Shown here: positions 32,997-44,110 of the stretch, piece after piece
How positions within the stretch are numbered: position 1 is the first letter of the stretch
Layout: each line of letters starts with the position of its first letter
Translations under genes and position numbers: made by a program
Assembly: GCA_903892995.1 (NCBI GenBank)
Contig: CAITKP010000063.1
Coordinates: 1-64,000, forward strand
Origin: an uncultured Campylobacterales bacterium
Lineage (GTDB): Bacteria > Campylobacterota > Campylobacteria > Campylobacterales > Sulfurimonadaceae
Direction of reading: 5' to 3'
Length of the DNA stretch: 64,000 nt
The notes under the pieces: generated by a model
What the model saw: only the letters and a program-made list of their open reading frames with translations
Database searches by the model: none
What the model was told of the DNA's origin: nothing

Positions 32997-33776
32997 TTAA
33001 AACTCTATGAAACTTCTTTCTCTTTTTTTAAATATTGCACATTTTGTATAGCCTATTTCATGAGCCAAAGAAACAACTGTTTCATCAAAAAGCCCTACTT
33101 GCTCAGGTTTATGCGCATCCGAACCAAAAGTAATTGGGATATCTAAAGAGAAAGCAACTTCAAGTAACTCTTTTGATGGATAGGTCTCTTCTATTGGCTT
33201 TCTAAGCCCCGACATATTGATCTCTAAGACCATATCAGCATCTTTTATGGCCCTAAGAGCATTTTGTGCAATAAGACGGATATCTTTTTTTGGCATAAAT
33301 TTAAACACTTTTATAAGATCAAGATGCCCAGCTATATCAAACTTTTTCGAGTTTGCCATCGCTTCAATCGCGTCGAAATATTTTTGCCAAATTTCATCAA
33401 TATCTTCATTCTCATAGCGACCTATAAACTCAGGATTGTCAAACCCCCACTCATCTATGAAGTGCACAGAACCGATGAGATAATCCACATCAGCATTTAA
33501 AACTCTCTCATCCATATGATTGCTGAAGTAATCTACCTCGTAACCAAGCAGAATTTCTATTTTATCTTTGTATTTTGCTTTTGTGTCATTGACCATCTTT
33601 TCATAGAGTTCCATCTCATCAAAACGCATACGATAACTTGGGTCAAAACTCATTGGAGCATGATCTGAAAACCCAAAATATTTGATCCCTTTATTTATAG
33701 CTGTTTCTATGTATTGAGATAATTCTCCCTCTGCATGATTACAAAGAGGTGTATGATTGTGCAAATCTACTAACAT
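32997..33776 (-). CDS. Histidinol-phosphatase (PHP family)
   Basis: LVDLHNHTPLCNHAEGE; FGFSDHAPM; FGSDAHKPEQVG. Confidence 0.9.
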   Translation of the reverse strand: MLVDLHNHTPLCNHAEGELSQYIETAINKGIKYFGFSDHAPMSFDPSYRMRFDEMELYEKMVNDTKAKYKDKIEILLGYEVDYFSNHMDERVLNADVDYLIGSVHFIDEWGFDNPEFIGRYENEDIDEIWQKYFDAIEAMANSKKFDIAGHLDLIKVFKFMPKKDIRLIAQNALRAIKDADMVLEINMSGLRKPIEETYPSKELLEVAFSLDIPITFGSDAHKPEQVGLFDETVVSLAHEIGYTKCAIFKKRERSFIEF

Positions 33777-33846
33777 TTTTTCAAATCTCTTTTTTTTTAA
33801 AGTTTATCTTGCTATTATAGTACAAATAAGTTTCGGAGCAGTTTTG

Positions 33847-34557
33847 ATGACACAAGAAGAGTTAGATGCTTTAATGAATGGCGATTTTAATGATGTTGAA
33901 GATGAGATTATCGAGTCCGATAGTCTTGAAGATGATGAGCCAACTGATGAAGTAGTAAAAGAGGTCAATACGCAAGCTGCTGAATCTACCTACAGAGCAA
34001 GCAGTACTGGAAGTTGGCCACCGCCGCCACCTGATGATGATCATAAAGTTGTACATCAGCTTGATGATGTGACAAAAGAGAGTGAAGAAAAAGCATCTGA
34101 GATTTTTGATATTATCGAAAGTATCAGTGATGACCTTATGGCAAAAGAGGAATCAGCTAATTTTTGTATAGATGCATTTAGTGATAATGTAAAACTTTTT
34201 ACAACTTTGACTGAAAAATTTCCTCATATTCAGACTTTTATGACTGCAAAAGAGCAAAATGAAGAGGCTCAAGAAAAGATTCAAGAGATATTAGATTCTC
34301 TTCAAGATAGTGGAAACTCTTTGATGAATGTAATGGATATTATGCAGTATCAAGATATTCACCGTCAAAAAATTGAACGCGTTATCAATGTAATGCGTGC
34401 ACTTTCAAACTATATGAATGAACTTTTTGCAGGAAAAATAGAGGATGAAAAGCGTGTTGGTTCAGCTGTACATATTCATGGCGATGACACAACAGAAGAT
34501 GTTGTAAACGCAGATGATATTGAGGCGCTTCTTGCGCAATTTGGCACAAACAGATAG
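33847..34557 (+). CDS. cheZ: CheZ-like chemotaxis phosphatase
   Basis: MQYQDIHRQKIERVINVM; C-terminal DDIEALLAQFG. Confidence 0.75.
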   Translation: MTQEELDALMNGDFNDVEDEIIESDSLEDDEPTDEVVKEVNTQAAESTYRASSTGSWPPPPPDDDHKVVHQLDDVTKESEEKASEIFDIIESISDDLMAKEESANFCIDAFSDNVKLFTTLTEKFPHIQTFMTAKEQNEEAQEKIQEILDSLQDSGNSLMNVMDIMQYQDIHRQKIERVINVMRALSNYMNELFAGKIEDEKRVGSAVHIHGDDTTEDVVNADDIEALLAQFGTNR

Positions 34558-34575
34558 AATTCGAAAAAAATTAAA

Positions 34576-34611
34576 GCCTTACATGTAAAGTGGATTTTTA
34601 TGATGTAAGGC
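34576..34611. terminator. Hairpin containing the iterated palindrome
   Basis: GCCTTACAT (34576-34584)/ATGTAAGGC (34603-34611). Confidence 0.55.
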
Positions 34612-34629
34612 CTATAAAATAGAGAAGAT

Positions 34630-35922
34630 ATGCAAAAAGTAGAATTGCTCTCCCCCGCAGGGAACTTAGAAAAACTCCGTATTGCCATCGATTTTGGTGC
34701 TGATGCTGTATATGGTGGTGTTAGTCACTTTTCTCTGCGTATTCGCTCAGGTAAAGAGTTTACATTTGAAGATTTTAAAGAGGGTATTGATTACGCTCAC
34801 TCAAAAGGCAAAAAAGTCTATGCGACCATTAATGGTTTTCCTTTTAACTCGCAGCTTTCACTCTTAAAAAAACATATCCTTGCCATGGCAGAACTTGGTC
34901 CTGATGCTATCATCGTAGCAACTCCAGGGGTTTTAAAGCTATGTCATGAACTTGCTCCTCAAATCCCTTTGCATCTTTCAACTCAAGCAAATGTCTTAAA
35001 TGTTTTGGATGCAAAAGTCTATTATGATATGGGTGCAAGACGCATTATTGCAGCTCGTGAGATATCTTTAAAAGATTTGTGTGAGATTAAAAAAGAGTTG
35101 CCTGATTTAGAGATTGAAGTATTTGTTCACGGTTCTATGTGTTTTGCGTATAGTGGAAGATGTTTGATCTCTACGCTTCAAAGTGGGCGTGTTCCAAATC
35201 GTGGAAGTTGTGCGAATGATTGCCGTTTTCCTTATGAACTCTACGCTGCAAACCCAGAAACGGGCACGCTCTTTAGGCTTGAAGAGGATCCAGGAATCGG
35301 GACTTACATTATGAATTCTAAAGATCTCAACCTCGCGTCACATATCAAAGAGATTTTAGATAGTGGCTGTGTGGATTCTCTTAAAATCGAAGGACGCACA
35401 AAAACTTCTTATTATGCAGCAACAACAGCAAGAGCGTATAGAATGGCGATTGATGATTATTACGCGGGAACTTATGACTCAGCAAAATATCAGTATGAGC
35501 TGGAATCTTTGCAAAACCGCGGATATACAGATGCATACCTTGTAAGCCGTCCATTTGAAAAACATGATGGACAAAGCCTTGATTTTACTATGCAACTAGG
35601 TACGCATCAAGTAAGTGCGATGGTAAGCGAAGATGGAGAACATTTTTTATGTAAATATAAAACTTTGCCAAATGAAGAGCTTGAGATCGTCGCTCCGCTA
35701 GATACAAAGTTTAGTGAGATAGACAATGAGATAGGCTCAGTTTATCAAAAAGATGGGAAATGGTATATGTGCTTCAAAAAACTTGTCGCTCAAAATAAAA
35801 AGATTTGGGAAGAGGTGCATAGTGGAAATCTCAATCCGATAGAACTCCCTTTAAAGTTACCTCCATTTACTTTTTTAAGAATACCAGCGACAGAAGATAT
35901 GGGAACAAACCCAAAAATTTAA
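34630..35922 (+). CDS. Peptidase U32 family protein
   Basis: ELLSPAGNLEKLRIAIDFGADAVYGG; NRGSCANDCRFPY. Confidence 0.93.
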   Translation: MQKVELLSPAGNLEKLRIAIDFGADAVYGGVSHFSLRIRSGKEFTFEDFKEGIDYAHSKGKKVYATINGFPFNSQLSLLKKHILAMAELGPDAIIVATPGVLKLCHELAPQIPLHLSTQANVLNVLDAKVYYDMGARRIIAAREISLKDLCEIKKELPDLEIEVFVHGSMCFAYSGRCLISTLQSGRVPNRGSCANDCRFPYELYAANPETGTLFRLEEDPGIGTYIMNSKDLNLASHIKEILDSGCVDSLKIEGRTKTSYYAATTARAYRMAIDDYYAGTYDSAKYQYELESLQNRGYTDAYLVSRPFEKHDGQSLDFTMQLGTHQVSAMVSEDGEHFLCKYKTLPNEELEIVAPLDTKFSEIDNEIGSVYQKDGKWYMCFKKLVAQNKKIWEEVHSGNLNPIELPLKLPPFTFLRIPATEDMGTNPKI

Positions 35923-35944
35923 CTTTACATGTAAGGAAAAAAAT

Positions 35945-36439
35945 ATGAAATTTGTCTCGATAATAATCGGTAGTAAAAGTGATTTCGATGTTATGAAATC
36001 ATGTTCGGATACGCTTGAAGCGTTTGGTGTGAGTTATGAACTTATTATTTCTTCGGCACACCGTTCTCCTGAACGTACGAAAGATTACATTATAAATGCA
36101 GAGAAAAAGGGTGCTCAAGTTTTCATCGCAGCAGCTGGGATGGCGGCGCATTTAGCGGGTGTTTTAGCTTCAAAAACTGTCAAGCCTATTATTGGTGTTC
36201 CTATGAGTGCCTCTGCATTAAGTGGGATCGATGCACTTCTTTCAACAGTTCAAATGCCAGCTGGAATGCCAGTTGCTACAGTGGCAATAGGAAAAGCAGG
36301 TGCGATCAACTCAGCTTATCTTGCGATGCAGATATTAGCGCTAGATAATGAAGATTTAAGTGCAAAACTTAAAGAGGATCGTATTGCAAAGGCAAAAAAT
36401 GTTGAGATAGATTCTATGGAGATAGAAACGATACTCTAA
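35945..36439 (+). CDS. purE: N5-carboxyaminoimidazole ribonucleotide mutase
   Basis: IIGSKSDFDVMKSC; SAHRSPERT; AAGMAAHLAGVLAS. Confidence 0.95.
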   Translation: MKFVSIIIGSKSDFDVMKSCSDTLEAFGVSYELIISSAHRSPERTKDYIINAEKKGAQVFIAAAGMAAHLAGVLASKTVKPIIGVPMSASALSGIDALLSTVQMPAGMPVATVAIGKAGAINSAYLAMQILALDNEDLSAKLKEDRIAKAKNVEIDSMEIETIL

Positions 36440-36456
36440 CGAACAAAAGGATTGTT

Positions 36457-36942
36457 ATGAATTTAAACTGGATGAGCATCGAAGAGTACGCGGATTTAAC
36501 AGGCTTAGAAGTATCAGCTATCAAAGAGTTGGTTGATCGTGATAAGCTTATTTCTAAAGTGGAGGATGGCGTTATCTATATAGATCCATCAAAAGGGGCG
36601 AGCGAGATAGTCCCCGCTTCGCTTCAAAATATCTCGATGGCAACTCATTCAGATATGATTGTTCCTGCCCAATTTGTTGAAAAAACAATAGGAACAATCA
36701 TCAACCTTCATGAAAAAGTGCTTGACGCAAAAGATGAGACCATCGTTTCTATCAAAAACGAAAATCTCTTTTTAAAAGAAGCGCTCGCTTCACTTCAAGA
36801 GCTTTATGAAGAGGATAGAAAAACTATAGCAACTCTTACAAGCCAACTCAAAATCTCTCAACAAGAGGTTGAATTTATGCGAAGAAAATATAAACTGATG
36901 TGGGGAAAAGTAGTCGATAACTACTCAGTATCTGAGTCGTAA
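36457..36942 (+). CDS. DUF3972-like protein
   Basis: 161 aa, helix-turn-helix-like N-terminus and coiled-coil C-terminus. Confidence 0.6.
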   Translation: MNLNWMSIEEYADLTGLEVSAIKELVDRDKLISKVEDGVIYIDPSKGASEIVPASLQNISMATHSDMIVPAQFVEKTIGTIINLHEKVLDAKDETIVSIKNENLFLKEALASLQELYEEDRKTIATLTSQLKISQQEVEFMRRKYKLMWGKVVDNYSVSES

Positions 36943-37799
36943 TGAATATCGATGAAGCCTGTATTGGTTGTATAATCAACCAAAGTGCAAAAGTCGCTTC
37001 TGCAATCGGGGCGGATGAAGTTTTAACGCAAAAACTCATCTCCTCCGTCACACAAAGCTCTAAAAATTTCTCTTTTTCTCATACTCCTCCAGAAGTTGCC
37101 ACCGATGTTTATGAGCTGATGGCACAAATCGCAAATAAAGCTGATCTTTATGATGAAGTCAAAATCCATTCAACACAAAAAGCACTCTCTTTTGTCCCAT
37201 TTTTAGAAGAGACAATCGCAAATTCGCAAGATAAACTCTTAAGTGCTACAAAAGTAGCAATAGCAGGAAACGTGATCGATCTTGCCGCGGAAGTGGAGTT
37301 TGATTTGGCGGATGAAGTTGAGAAGATATTTGAAACTGATTTTGGTCATGATGATTTTTTGAAGTTGAAGAAACTTTTAGAGGGTGCTAAAACTCTACTT
37401 GTCATTGGCGACAATGCAGGAGAGCATATTTTTGACTATCTTTTTATTCAAACCCTTCAAATCCTTTATCCTCAGCTTCACATATCCTATATGGTTCGAG
37501 GTAATCCAATCATCAATGATGTAACTATGAAAGAGGCAAAAGAAGCGGGGTTTGATACCTTATGCAATCTCGTCGATAGCGGTGTGAATACCCCAGGATT
37601 TGTATATGAACGGGCAAATAAGGAGTCACAACAGCTTTTTGATGAAGCGGATGTTGTCATCACAAAAGGGATGGGAAACTATGAGTGTCTCTCTCCTTCT
37701 CCCAGAATAAATCTCTGTTATCTTTTGAAAGTAAAATGTGGTGTTGTAGCATCCAGCCTTGAAAAAAGTATTGGCGATATCATTTGTAAAGTCGTTTAA
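36942..37799 (+). CDS. DUF89/ARMT1-like protein
   Basis: GDNAGEHIFDYLFI, KGMGNYE. Confidence 0.8.
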   Translation: MNIDEACIGCIINQSAKVASAIGADEVLTQKLISSVTQSSKNFSFSHTPPEVATDVYELMAQIANKADLYDEVKIHSTQKALSFVPFLEETIANSQDKLLSATKVAIAGNVIDLAAEVEFDLADEVEKIFETDFGHDDFLKLKKLLEGAKTLLVIGDNAGEHIFDYLFIQTLQILYPQLHISYMVRGNPIINDVTMKEAKEAGFDTLCNLVDSGVNTPGFVYERANKESQQLFDEADVVITKGMGNYECLSPSPRINLCYLLKVKCGVVASSLEKSIGDIICKVV

Positions 37800-37850
37800 A
37801 TGAGTTTTATAAGACGAAAATGTATAATCATTTAAATTGAAAAAAAAGGG

Positions 37851-39134
37851 TTGCGTATGAAAAAATTATCACTTGCTGCGATTGTGGTACTTTGTGCAGT
37901 ATCTGCATCAGCTATGGAGTTTCAAACTCTAGGATATCAGTCTGTTTCTATGGGTGGTGCAGGAGTGGCTTCCTCAAGTGGTTCATACGCAACATATAAC
38001 AATCCAGCGCTCCTAGCAAAGAGCAAATATGATGCAGAGATCGCACTCAGTGCAGGTATCGGTGCGCATGACCATGGCGCGGGAGCTTCATTTGCCGCTT
38101 TAAATGATAGTGGGTTTATTGATACGATTGATAAAGCGAATAATAATTACACATCTCTTTCAACCCAAGATAAACAAAATCTTATTAGTGGCAAAGATAT
38201 TATTTTAAATATGGATGGAAACTCTCTAGAAATAACACCTCAAGCCGCACTTGCGATGCAATTTGGTAGTTTTGGTTTGGGCGTTTTTGCTACTTCTGAT
38301 ATTGTTGCGACAGCACATATAGACCAAACTCATAATCAACTTATTTTTAAAAATGGATCGAATTATGCCAAAATTGATGATGCTGGAGTAATGACAACCA
38401 GTGCAAGTGACACCTATGGATATAGTACAAATTCAATTGAATATGCGATGAATAACGGCTTAAGCTACGTCCAAGCCAAAGGCATAGTCGTCGGTGAAGT
38501 TCCTCTAGCATACGGTTATAACTTTGCTCTTAGTGGCGGCGATGTGATGGTCGGTGGCGCTGTGAAGTATATGCAAGGTGTTACTTACACGCAAAAAATG
38601 AAGATCGATAACTCAGGAACTGCAAGTAGCAGCGAAAAATTAGATAAGACAACTTCATCTTTTGGTGTGGATTTGGGTCTTGCATACCAACCATATTTTT
38701 CAAAAAATCTCACACTTGCTCTTGTGGCAAAAGATATCAACACGCCTGAATTTAAATTTGTCGATGGCACGAAAGTAAAACTCGATCCAATGGTAAGAGC
38801 AGGGCTTGCTTACAATATTTTTCAGTCCTTAGAAGTTGCTGCAGATATCGACCTTACTAAAAACAAAACGCTTGTGTCGGGTACAGATTCTCAGATGTTT
38901 GGAGGCGGGTTGAACTACCATCCAGTATCTTGGTTCTCAATCCGTGGCGGAGCGATGCAAAATCTTGATGCAAAAGATAAAGCAGGTATCATCTATACAG
39001 CAGGTCTTGGCTTTGGTCTTAAATGGCTTCAAGTAGATCTCTCAGGACAAATGGCTTCTAAAACCACAACGGTTGAGGGTACCTCATATCCAGAGTATGC
39101 AAAAATCAATCTTGCACTTCTCTCTCGCTGGTAA
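37851..39134 (+). CDS. TraF-like outer-membrane protein
   Basis: Signal peptide; GGAGVASSSGSYATYNNPALLA. Confidence 0.75.
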   Translation: MRMKKLSLAAIVVLCAVSASAMEFQTLGYQSVSMGGAGVASSSGSYATYNNPALLAKSKYDAEIALSAGIGAHDHGAGASFAALNDSGFIDTIDKANNNYTSLSTQDKQNLISGKDIILNMDGNSLEITPQAALAMQFGSFGLGVFATSDIVATAHIDQTHNQLIFKNGSNYAKIDDAGVMTTSASDTYGYSTNSIEYAMNNGLSYVQAKGIVVGEVPLAYGYNFALSGGDVMVGGAVKYMQGVTYTQKMKIDNSGTASSSEKLDKTTSSFGVDLGLAYQPYFSKNLTLALVAKDINTPEFKFVDGTKVKLDPMVRAGLAYNIFQSLEVAADIDLTKNKTLVSGTDSQMFGGGLNYHPVSWFSIRGGAMQNLDAKDKAGIIYTAGLGFGLKWLQVDLSGQMASKTTTVEGTSYPEYAKINLALLSRW

Positions 39135-39140
39135 GAGCAT

Positions 39141-39926
39141 ATGAAAATTTCAGTAAAACTACTTGGCATACTTGGTTTACTTCTTACATGTAATCTGTTT
39201 GCTGAAGAAAATAATGTTAAATACTCAATTGCCCTTGTGGGAATGAGTATGGATTATAAAGAGTATGACTCTGCAAATACATTTTTAGACAGTGAGACAT
39301 CTTCACTTGGTAAAATCAATGGTTATAATATGAGCCTTGGATACCTTTTTAACAGAAGCAGTGTTAGCGTTGATGAGATATATATAGATCTCATGCGTTT
39401 GGGTACTTTTACTGCATACGATGGTTTTATCCGTGGGACAACTACGCCACATAAAGGTACGACTACAAATAAGTTTATAGATGCTTCTCTTGGCTATAAA
39501 CACACTTATCGTTTTAATAATCGCTTTGACATATATTATGGCCTTGGATTTGGATACCATGCATGGGATAGAAAACTCTCTTCAATTCAAGACGAGTTGT
39601 ATGAATGGCACTCTATACGGCCAATTATCGGTACAACCCTGAGAATGCAAAAATTTAATTTGGGAATATTTACAGAATATCAATATGGCTTTAACACGAA
39701 AATGGGCGCTTCAGACACTAATGATAGCTATAAGCTGGGTGGAGCAAATATTTTCGTTGTTGGTTTTCCGCTTCGGTATGATTATAGTGATAAACTGGAA
39801 TTTTTTACTCAATACACACTCTCAACACAAACTATAAAAGCATCAAATGTTGTCAATGGACTTCTTGAACCCGACAGCACAAGCTATCAAAACTATCTCA
39901 AAATCGGTGCGACATTTAAGTTCTAA
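39141..39926 (+). CDS. Hypothetical outer-membrane beta-barrel protein
   Basis: Signal peptide; terminal aromatic YLKIGATFKF. Confidence 0.65.
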   Translation: MKISVKLLGILGLLLTCNLFAEENNVKYSIALVGMSMDYKEYDSANTFLDSETSSLGKINGYNMSLGYLFNRSSVSVDEIYIDLMRLGTFTAYDGFIRGTTTPHKGTTTNKFIDASLGYKHTYRFNNRFDIYYGLGFGYHAWDRKLSSIQDELYEWHSIRPIIGTTLRMQKFNLGIFTEYQYGFNTKMGASDTNDSYKLGGANIFVVGFPLRYDYSDKLEFFTQYTLSTQTIKASNVVNGLLEPDSTSYQNYLKIGATFKF

Positions 39927-39969
39927 ACCTTTTTAGCTATAATTACGCAATTTTTTACGCGAGGCAGTT

Positions 39970-40851
39970 ATGATCACTTTTAGCGAGATGTTACTAAAAC
40001 TACAAGAATTTTGGATGAAACAGGGCTGTAATATCGTCCAACCTTATGACATCCCTGCAGGTGCTGGAACATTTCACCCTGCTACTTTTTTACGCTCTTT
40101 AGATTCTACTCCTTGGTCTGTGGCGTATGTCGCACCCTCTCGCCGTCCCACTGATGGGCGTTATGGCGAAAATCCAAACCGTCTTGGAAGCTACTATCAG
40201 TTTCAAGTGCTTATCAAACCAAGTCCGAAAAACATCCAAGAGTTGTACCTCAAAAGTCTAGAGTTTTTAGGTCTTAATGTTGCAGATCACGATATCCGTT
40301 TTGTCGAAGACAACTGGGAATCTCCGACACTTGGTGCTTGGGGTCTTGGTTGGGAAGTTTGGTTAAACGGTATGGAAGTCACGCAGTTTACCTACTTTCA
40401 ACAAGTTGGCGGTGTCGTGTGTGATCCTGTGGCTGTTGAGATAACTTACGGAACTGAGCGTTTGGCTATGTATCTTCAAGGTGTGGATACTGTTTTTGAT
40501 ATCGTTTGGGGTGAAAACGAACATGGCAAAACTTTGTACCGCGATATCCACAAAGAGGGCGAAATAGAGTTTAGTAAATATAACTTTGAAGTAGCAGACA
40601 CGGCGATGCTTTTTGCAGAGTTTGAGTCAAAATCAGCAGAGTGTAAACGCTCTTTAGATGCGGGACTCCCACTTCCTGCGTATGATTTGTGTATGTCTGC
40701 TTCACACACTTTTAACACCCTTGATGCAAGAAAAGCGATCTCTCAAGCAGAACGTCAAAACTACATCCTCAAAATCCGCGAACTTTCCCGCGGATGTGCA
40801 CAACTTTACAAAGACCAAGAGAGTGAACGTAACGTAAGAGTAAAAGCGTAA
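39970..40851 (+). CDS. glyQ: Glycyl-tRNA synthetase alpha subunit
   Basis: [27 protein letters not shown]. Confidence 0.97.
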   Translation: MITFSEMLLKLQEFWMKQGCNIVQPYDIPAGAGTFHPATFLRSLDSTPWSVAYVAPSRRPTDGRYGENPNRLGSYYQFQVLIKPSPKNIQELYLKSLEFLGLNVADHDIRFVEDNWESPTLGAWGLGWEVWLNGMEVTQFTYFQQVGGVVCDPVAVEITYGTERLAMYLQGVDTVFDIVWGENEHGKTLYRDIHKEGEIEFSKYNFEVADTAMLFAEFESKSAECKRSLDAGLPLPAYDLCMSASHTFNTLDARKAISQAERQNYILKIRELSRGCAQLYKDQESERNVRVKA

Positions 40852-40860
40852 CGCTTCTCA

Positions 40861-41805
40861 TTGCGTATGAAACAAGCCCAAAACTCTCTTTTAAAATGGT
40901 ATGAAAACTTTGGTCGCCATGAGCTTCCATGGCGAAATACCGATGATGTGTATCATATTTATGTGAGCGAGATAATGCTGCAACAAACGCAGGTAAAACG
41001 CGTGATGGAGGAGTATTATCCACAGTTTTTACAAAAATTTCCTACTTTAAAATCTCTTGCTTCTTCCAAAGAGGAAACAGTTTTAGCTGCATGGAGCGGG
41101 CTTGGATACTACTCACGCGCGCGAAATTTGCACGCAACTGCAAGGCTTTGTCAAAACACTTTACCAACAACTCAAAAAGAGCTTCTCAAACTTCCTGGAA
41201 TCGGGCGCTACACAGCAAGTGCAATTTGTAGTTTTGCATATCATCAAAATGTTGGCGTTGTCGATACTAATATTGAGCGAGTGATTAAGCGCTATTTTGG
41301 GCTGCTTGGAGAAAGCGTAGAGACTCTTTGGAAAAAAGCGGAGAGTTTTGTAAACCCAGCGCAGCCGACTCTACACAATCAAGCCCTGATGGATTTGGGT
41401 TCTCTTGTTTGTTTGCCAAATAATCCTAATTGCCAAACCTGTCCACTTCAGCTTACATGTAAGGGAAAAACAGAGCCAGAACTCTATACGCAAAAGAAAA
41501 AAACAGTGTATGAAGCGATGGAACTTTTTTATGGAGTCGCACTTCGTGAGGGCAAAATTGCTCTTTTACTCTCAGAAGGCCCGATGTATAAAGGACTTCT
41601 TGAGCTTCCAAGTGTTGAACCGATAGAGGAGAATTTTATAGCGCAGTTTAAACACTCTTACACAAAATATCGCTTACATGTAAGGCTTTTTCTTTTAGAA
41701 GATGCACCCCAAAATGGTTTATGGCTCTCTCTTGATGAGGCAAAAACTGCACACATCTCCTCTTTGAGCGCAAAAGCACTTGAGTGCATAAAGGATAGTA
41801 TGTGA
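40861..41805 (+). CDS. mutY: A/G-specific adenine glycosylase
   Basis: LPWRNTDDVYHIYVSEIMLQQTQV; Fe-S CX6CX2CX5C. Confidence 0.95.
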   Translation: MRMKQAQNSLLKWYENFGRHELPWRNTDDVYHIYVSEIMLQQTQVKRVMEEYYPQFLQKFPTLKSLASSKEETVLAAWSGLGYYSRARNLHATARLCQNTLPTTQKELLKLPGIGRYTASAICSFAYHQNVGVVDTNIERVIKRYFGLLGESVETLWKKAESFVNPAQPTLHNQALMDLGSLVCLPNNPNCQTCPLQLTCKGKTEPELYTQKKKTVYEAMELFYGVALREGKIALLLSEGPMYKGLLELPSVEPIEENFIAQFKHSYTKYRLHVRLFLLEDAPQNGLWLSLDEAKTAHISSLSAKALECIKDSM

Positions 41806-44027
41806 CACTTATTGGACAGATTGAGACTATTCTTTTTGAAGATGATGGATTTTTTATAGCGCGTCTAAAAACTGGCGACAAAGTAAGCGGAAGCTATTAT
41901 GAAAGTGATGTTGCAAACCTTAAAGATGCCGCAATCACACTAAAAGGCGAGTGGGAAGAGCATAAAAAATATGGCAAGACTTTTAAGTTTGAATCCCTTC
42001 GTGTCAATCAAAACGAGCTTTTTTTCTTTTTAAATCGCATCGTCAAAGGGTTTACAAAAAAACTCTCAGCCGAGCTAATAGAGAAGTTTGGCGAAAAGGG
42101 ACTTATCGAGATACTCGACAATGATATCCAGAGACTTTTAGAGTTTAGCGGTATCAAAGAAAAACGCCTCAAAAAGATTCAAGATTCATGGAAAAAGTTC
42201 CGTTCAATGCGAGAACTTGGCGAGTTTTTAAGCCCTTATGATGTGACTCCAACACTGCTTACAATGATCGCAACAGCGATGAAAGATGTGCAAGAACCCT
42301 CGAAAAAGATCAAAGAAAATCCCTATATTTTGACCAACATAAGTGGCATCGGCTTTAAGCGTGCGGATGAGTTGGCTTTAAAGATAGGGGTCGCACCAGA
42401 AGCTGACAATCGCATAAGCGCTGCGATGGATTATGCACTTTTAAACTACTGCGAACAGCAGGGAAATAGTTGTGTTGAGAAAAAAGTTCTCTTTTCTTTG
42501 CTTGATGAGCTTTTAGATTTTAGCGAGAAGCAAAATCTCTATGAAGCAGCACTTATCGAGAGAGTGAGCGAGCAGAGCATTGTTTTGATGAAAAACGATC
42601 GCGTTTCTCCTGCAAGACTTTATGATGCTGAGAAATTTTTATATGATGATTTTAAGGCACGTGCTAAAGTAGATTGTGGAGTTATCTCTACAGATTTGGA
42701 TGAGTTTTTAAAAAATAGTGATTTGAGTCTTGGAGATCAACAGCGTCAAGCCGTGGAGATCATCAACAATGGTGCGGGAATACTTTTCTTAGTCGGATAT
42801 GCGGGAACGGGAAAAAGTACCACTTCAAGAACTATTTTAAATCTTCTACATGTAAAGAATAAGGAGATTATGACTTGTGCACTTAGTGGCATTGCCTCAC
42901 AACGTATTGCCGATACAACGGGGTTTGAAAGTGCAACGATCCAATCACTTTTGGTTCGTTATGAGGACAGAGATGAGTTTCCATTTTCTGTCCTTTTGAT
43001 AGATGAAGCCTCGATGATAAACTCGACACTTTTTGCACGCCTCATCGCAAAGGTCAAAAAAGAGTGTGTGCTTATCATAGTGGGCGATGATGCGCAGCTT
43101 CCACCCATCGGGGCTGGAAATGTGCTCAGTGACTGTTTGACTTTAGAGATTGCTCCCATCATCAAACTCACTCGCATCTATCGTCAAAGTGAAGAGCAAG
43201 CGATCACGCTCATTGCCAATGATATCCGCCAAGCCATAGTGCCGCAATACCATCAAAAATATGATGACTTTGAGTTTATTGATGTCTCTATCTCCAACTA
43301 TTATGCGATGAAAAACTCCCTTTCTCAAAATGAGTTTTCAGCACTTCGTGAAGAAAATTCGGCGGATATCTTGGCGACAATCATGCATGAAGTCGTTAAA
43401 GTGATAGAAAAAGCGAGATTGCGTTTAAAAAATAGAGAGATAGCATCTTATCTAAACTATTTTCAAGTGATCACACCGATGAAAGGCGGGACTCTTGGCA
43501 CAGATAATCTCAATAAAATCCTGCAAACATATTTTAATCCTAATCCAAAAAAGTTTGTGCGTAAAGGTGGCAGTGAGTTTCGTTTAATGGACAAAGTGGT
43601 GCATACAAAAAATGAAAATATGACATCATGGAGTGCTGAGGGGTTTAAGGAGAGAGAAGATTCTAAAGAGAAAAGAGTGTTTAATGGCATGAGCGGCTTA
43701 CTCTTTCGCATAGATGAGGATGAGGAACAAGCCTATGTTTACTATCCAAATGAGGATATGGTCGTGCTTTATGAGTATGAGCAACTAAAATCCCATCTTA
43801 TGCTCTCTTATGCGCTCACAATCCATAAAGTTCAGGGAATGGAGTATGATATCGTCGTGATTCCAATGAGCTTTTCACACTACATCATGCACAACACAAA
43901 ACTTATCTATACCGCTATCACAAGGGCAAAACATCGCTGTATTTTAGTAGGAGAGAGCGGAGCATTTGAGTCCGCTTGCCGTCGAGTAGATGTCACAAAA
44001 CGCGATACTGTACTTTTGGAGTTGTAA
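41802..44027 (+). CDS. RecD-like DNA helicase
   Basis: GYAGTGKSTTSRT; LLIDEASM; LTIHKVQGMEYD. Confidence 0.9.
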   Translation: MTLIGQIETILFEDDGFFIARLKTGDKVSGSYYESDVANLKDAAITLKGEWEEHKKYGKTFKFESLRVNQNELFFFLNRIVKGFTKKLSAELIEKFGEKGLIEILDNDIQRLLEFSGIKEKRLKKIQDSWKKFRSMRELGEFLSPYDVTPTLLTMIATAMKDVQEPSKKIKENPYILTNISGIGFKRADELALKIGVAPEADNRISAAMDYALLNYCEQQGNSCVEKKVLFSLLDELLDFSEKQNLYEAALIERVSEQSIVLMKNDRVSPARLYDAEKFLYDDFKARAKVDCGVISTDLDEFLKNSDLSLGDQQRQAVEIINNGAGILFLVGYAGTGKSTTSRTILNLLHVKNKEIMTCALSGIASQRIADTTGFESATIQSLLVRYEDRDEFPFSVLLIDEASMINSTLFARLIAKVKKECVLIIVGDDAQLPPIGAGNVLSDCLTLEIAPIIKLTRIYRQSEEQAITLIANDIRQAIVPQYHQKYDDFEFIDVSISNYYAMKNSLSQNEFSALREENSADILATIMHEVVKVIEKARLRLKNREIASYLNYFQVITPMKGGTLGTDNLNKILQTYFNPNPKKFVRKGGSEFRLMDKVVHTKNENMTSWSAEGFKEREDSKEKRVFNGMSGLLFRIDEDEEQAYVYYPNEDMVVLYEYEQLKSHLMLSYALTIHKVQGMEYDIVVIPMSFSHYIMHNTKLIYTAITRAKHRCILVGESGAFESACRRVDVTKRDTVLLEL

Positions 44028-44053
44028 ATGGTGAGCTTGAGTAAGCTCACCAT
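44028..44053. terminator. Perfect hairpin terminator
   Basis: ATGGTGAGCTT-GAGT-AAGCTCACCAT directly after helicase stop. Confidence 0.8.
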
Positions 44054-44110
44054 ATAAGAATATCGCTCAACATACCATGTTGCGAATAGAGCTTAGACAA
44101 TATAGGCTAC

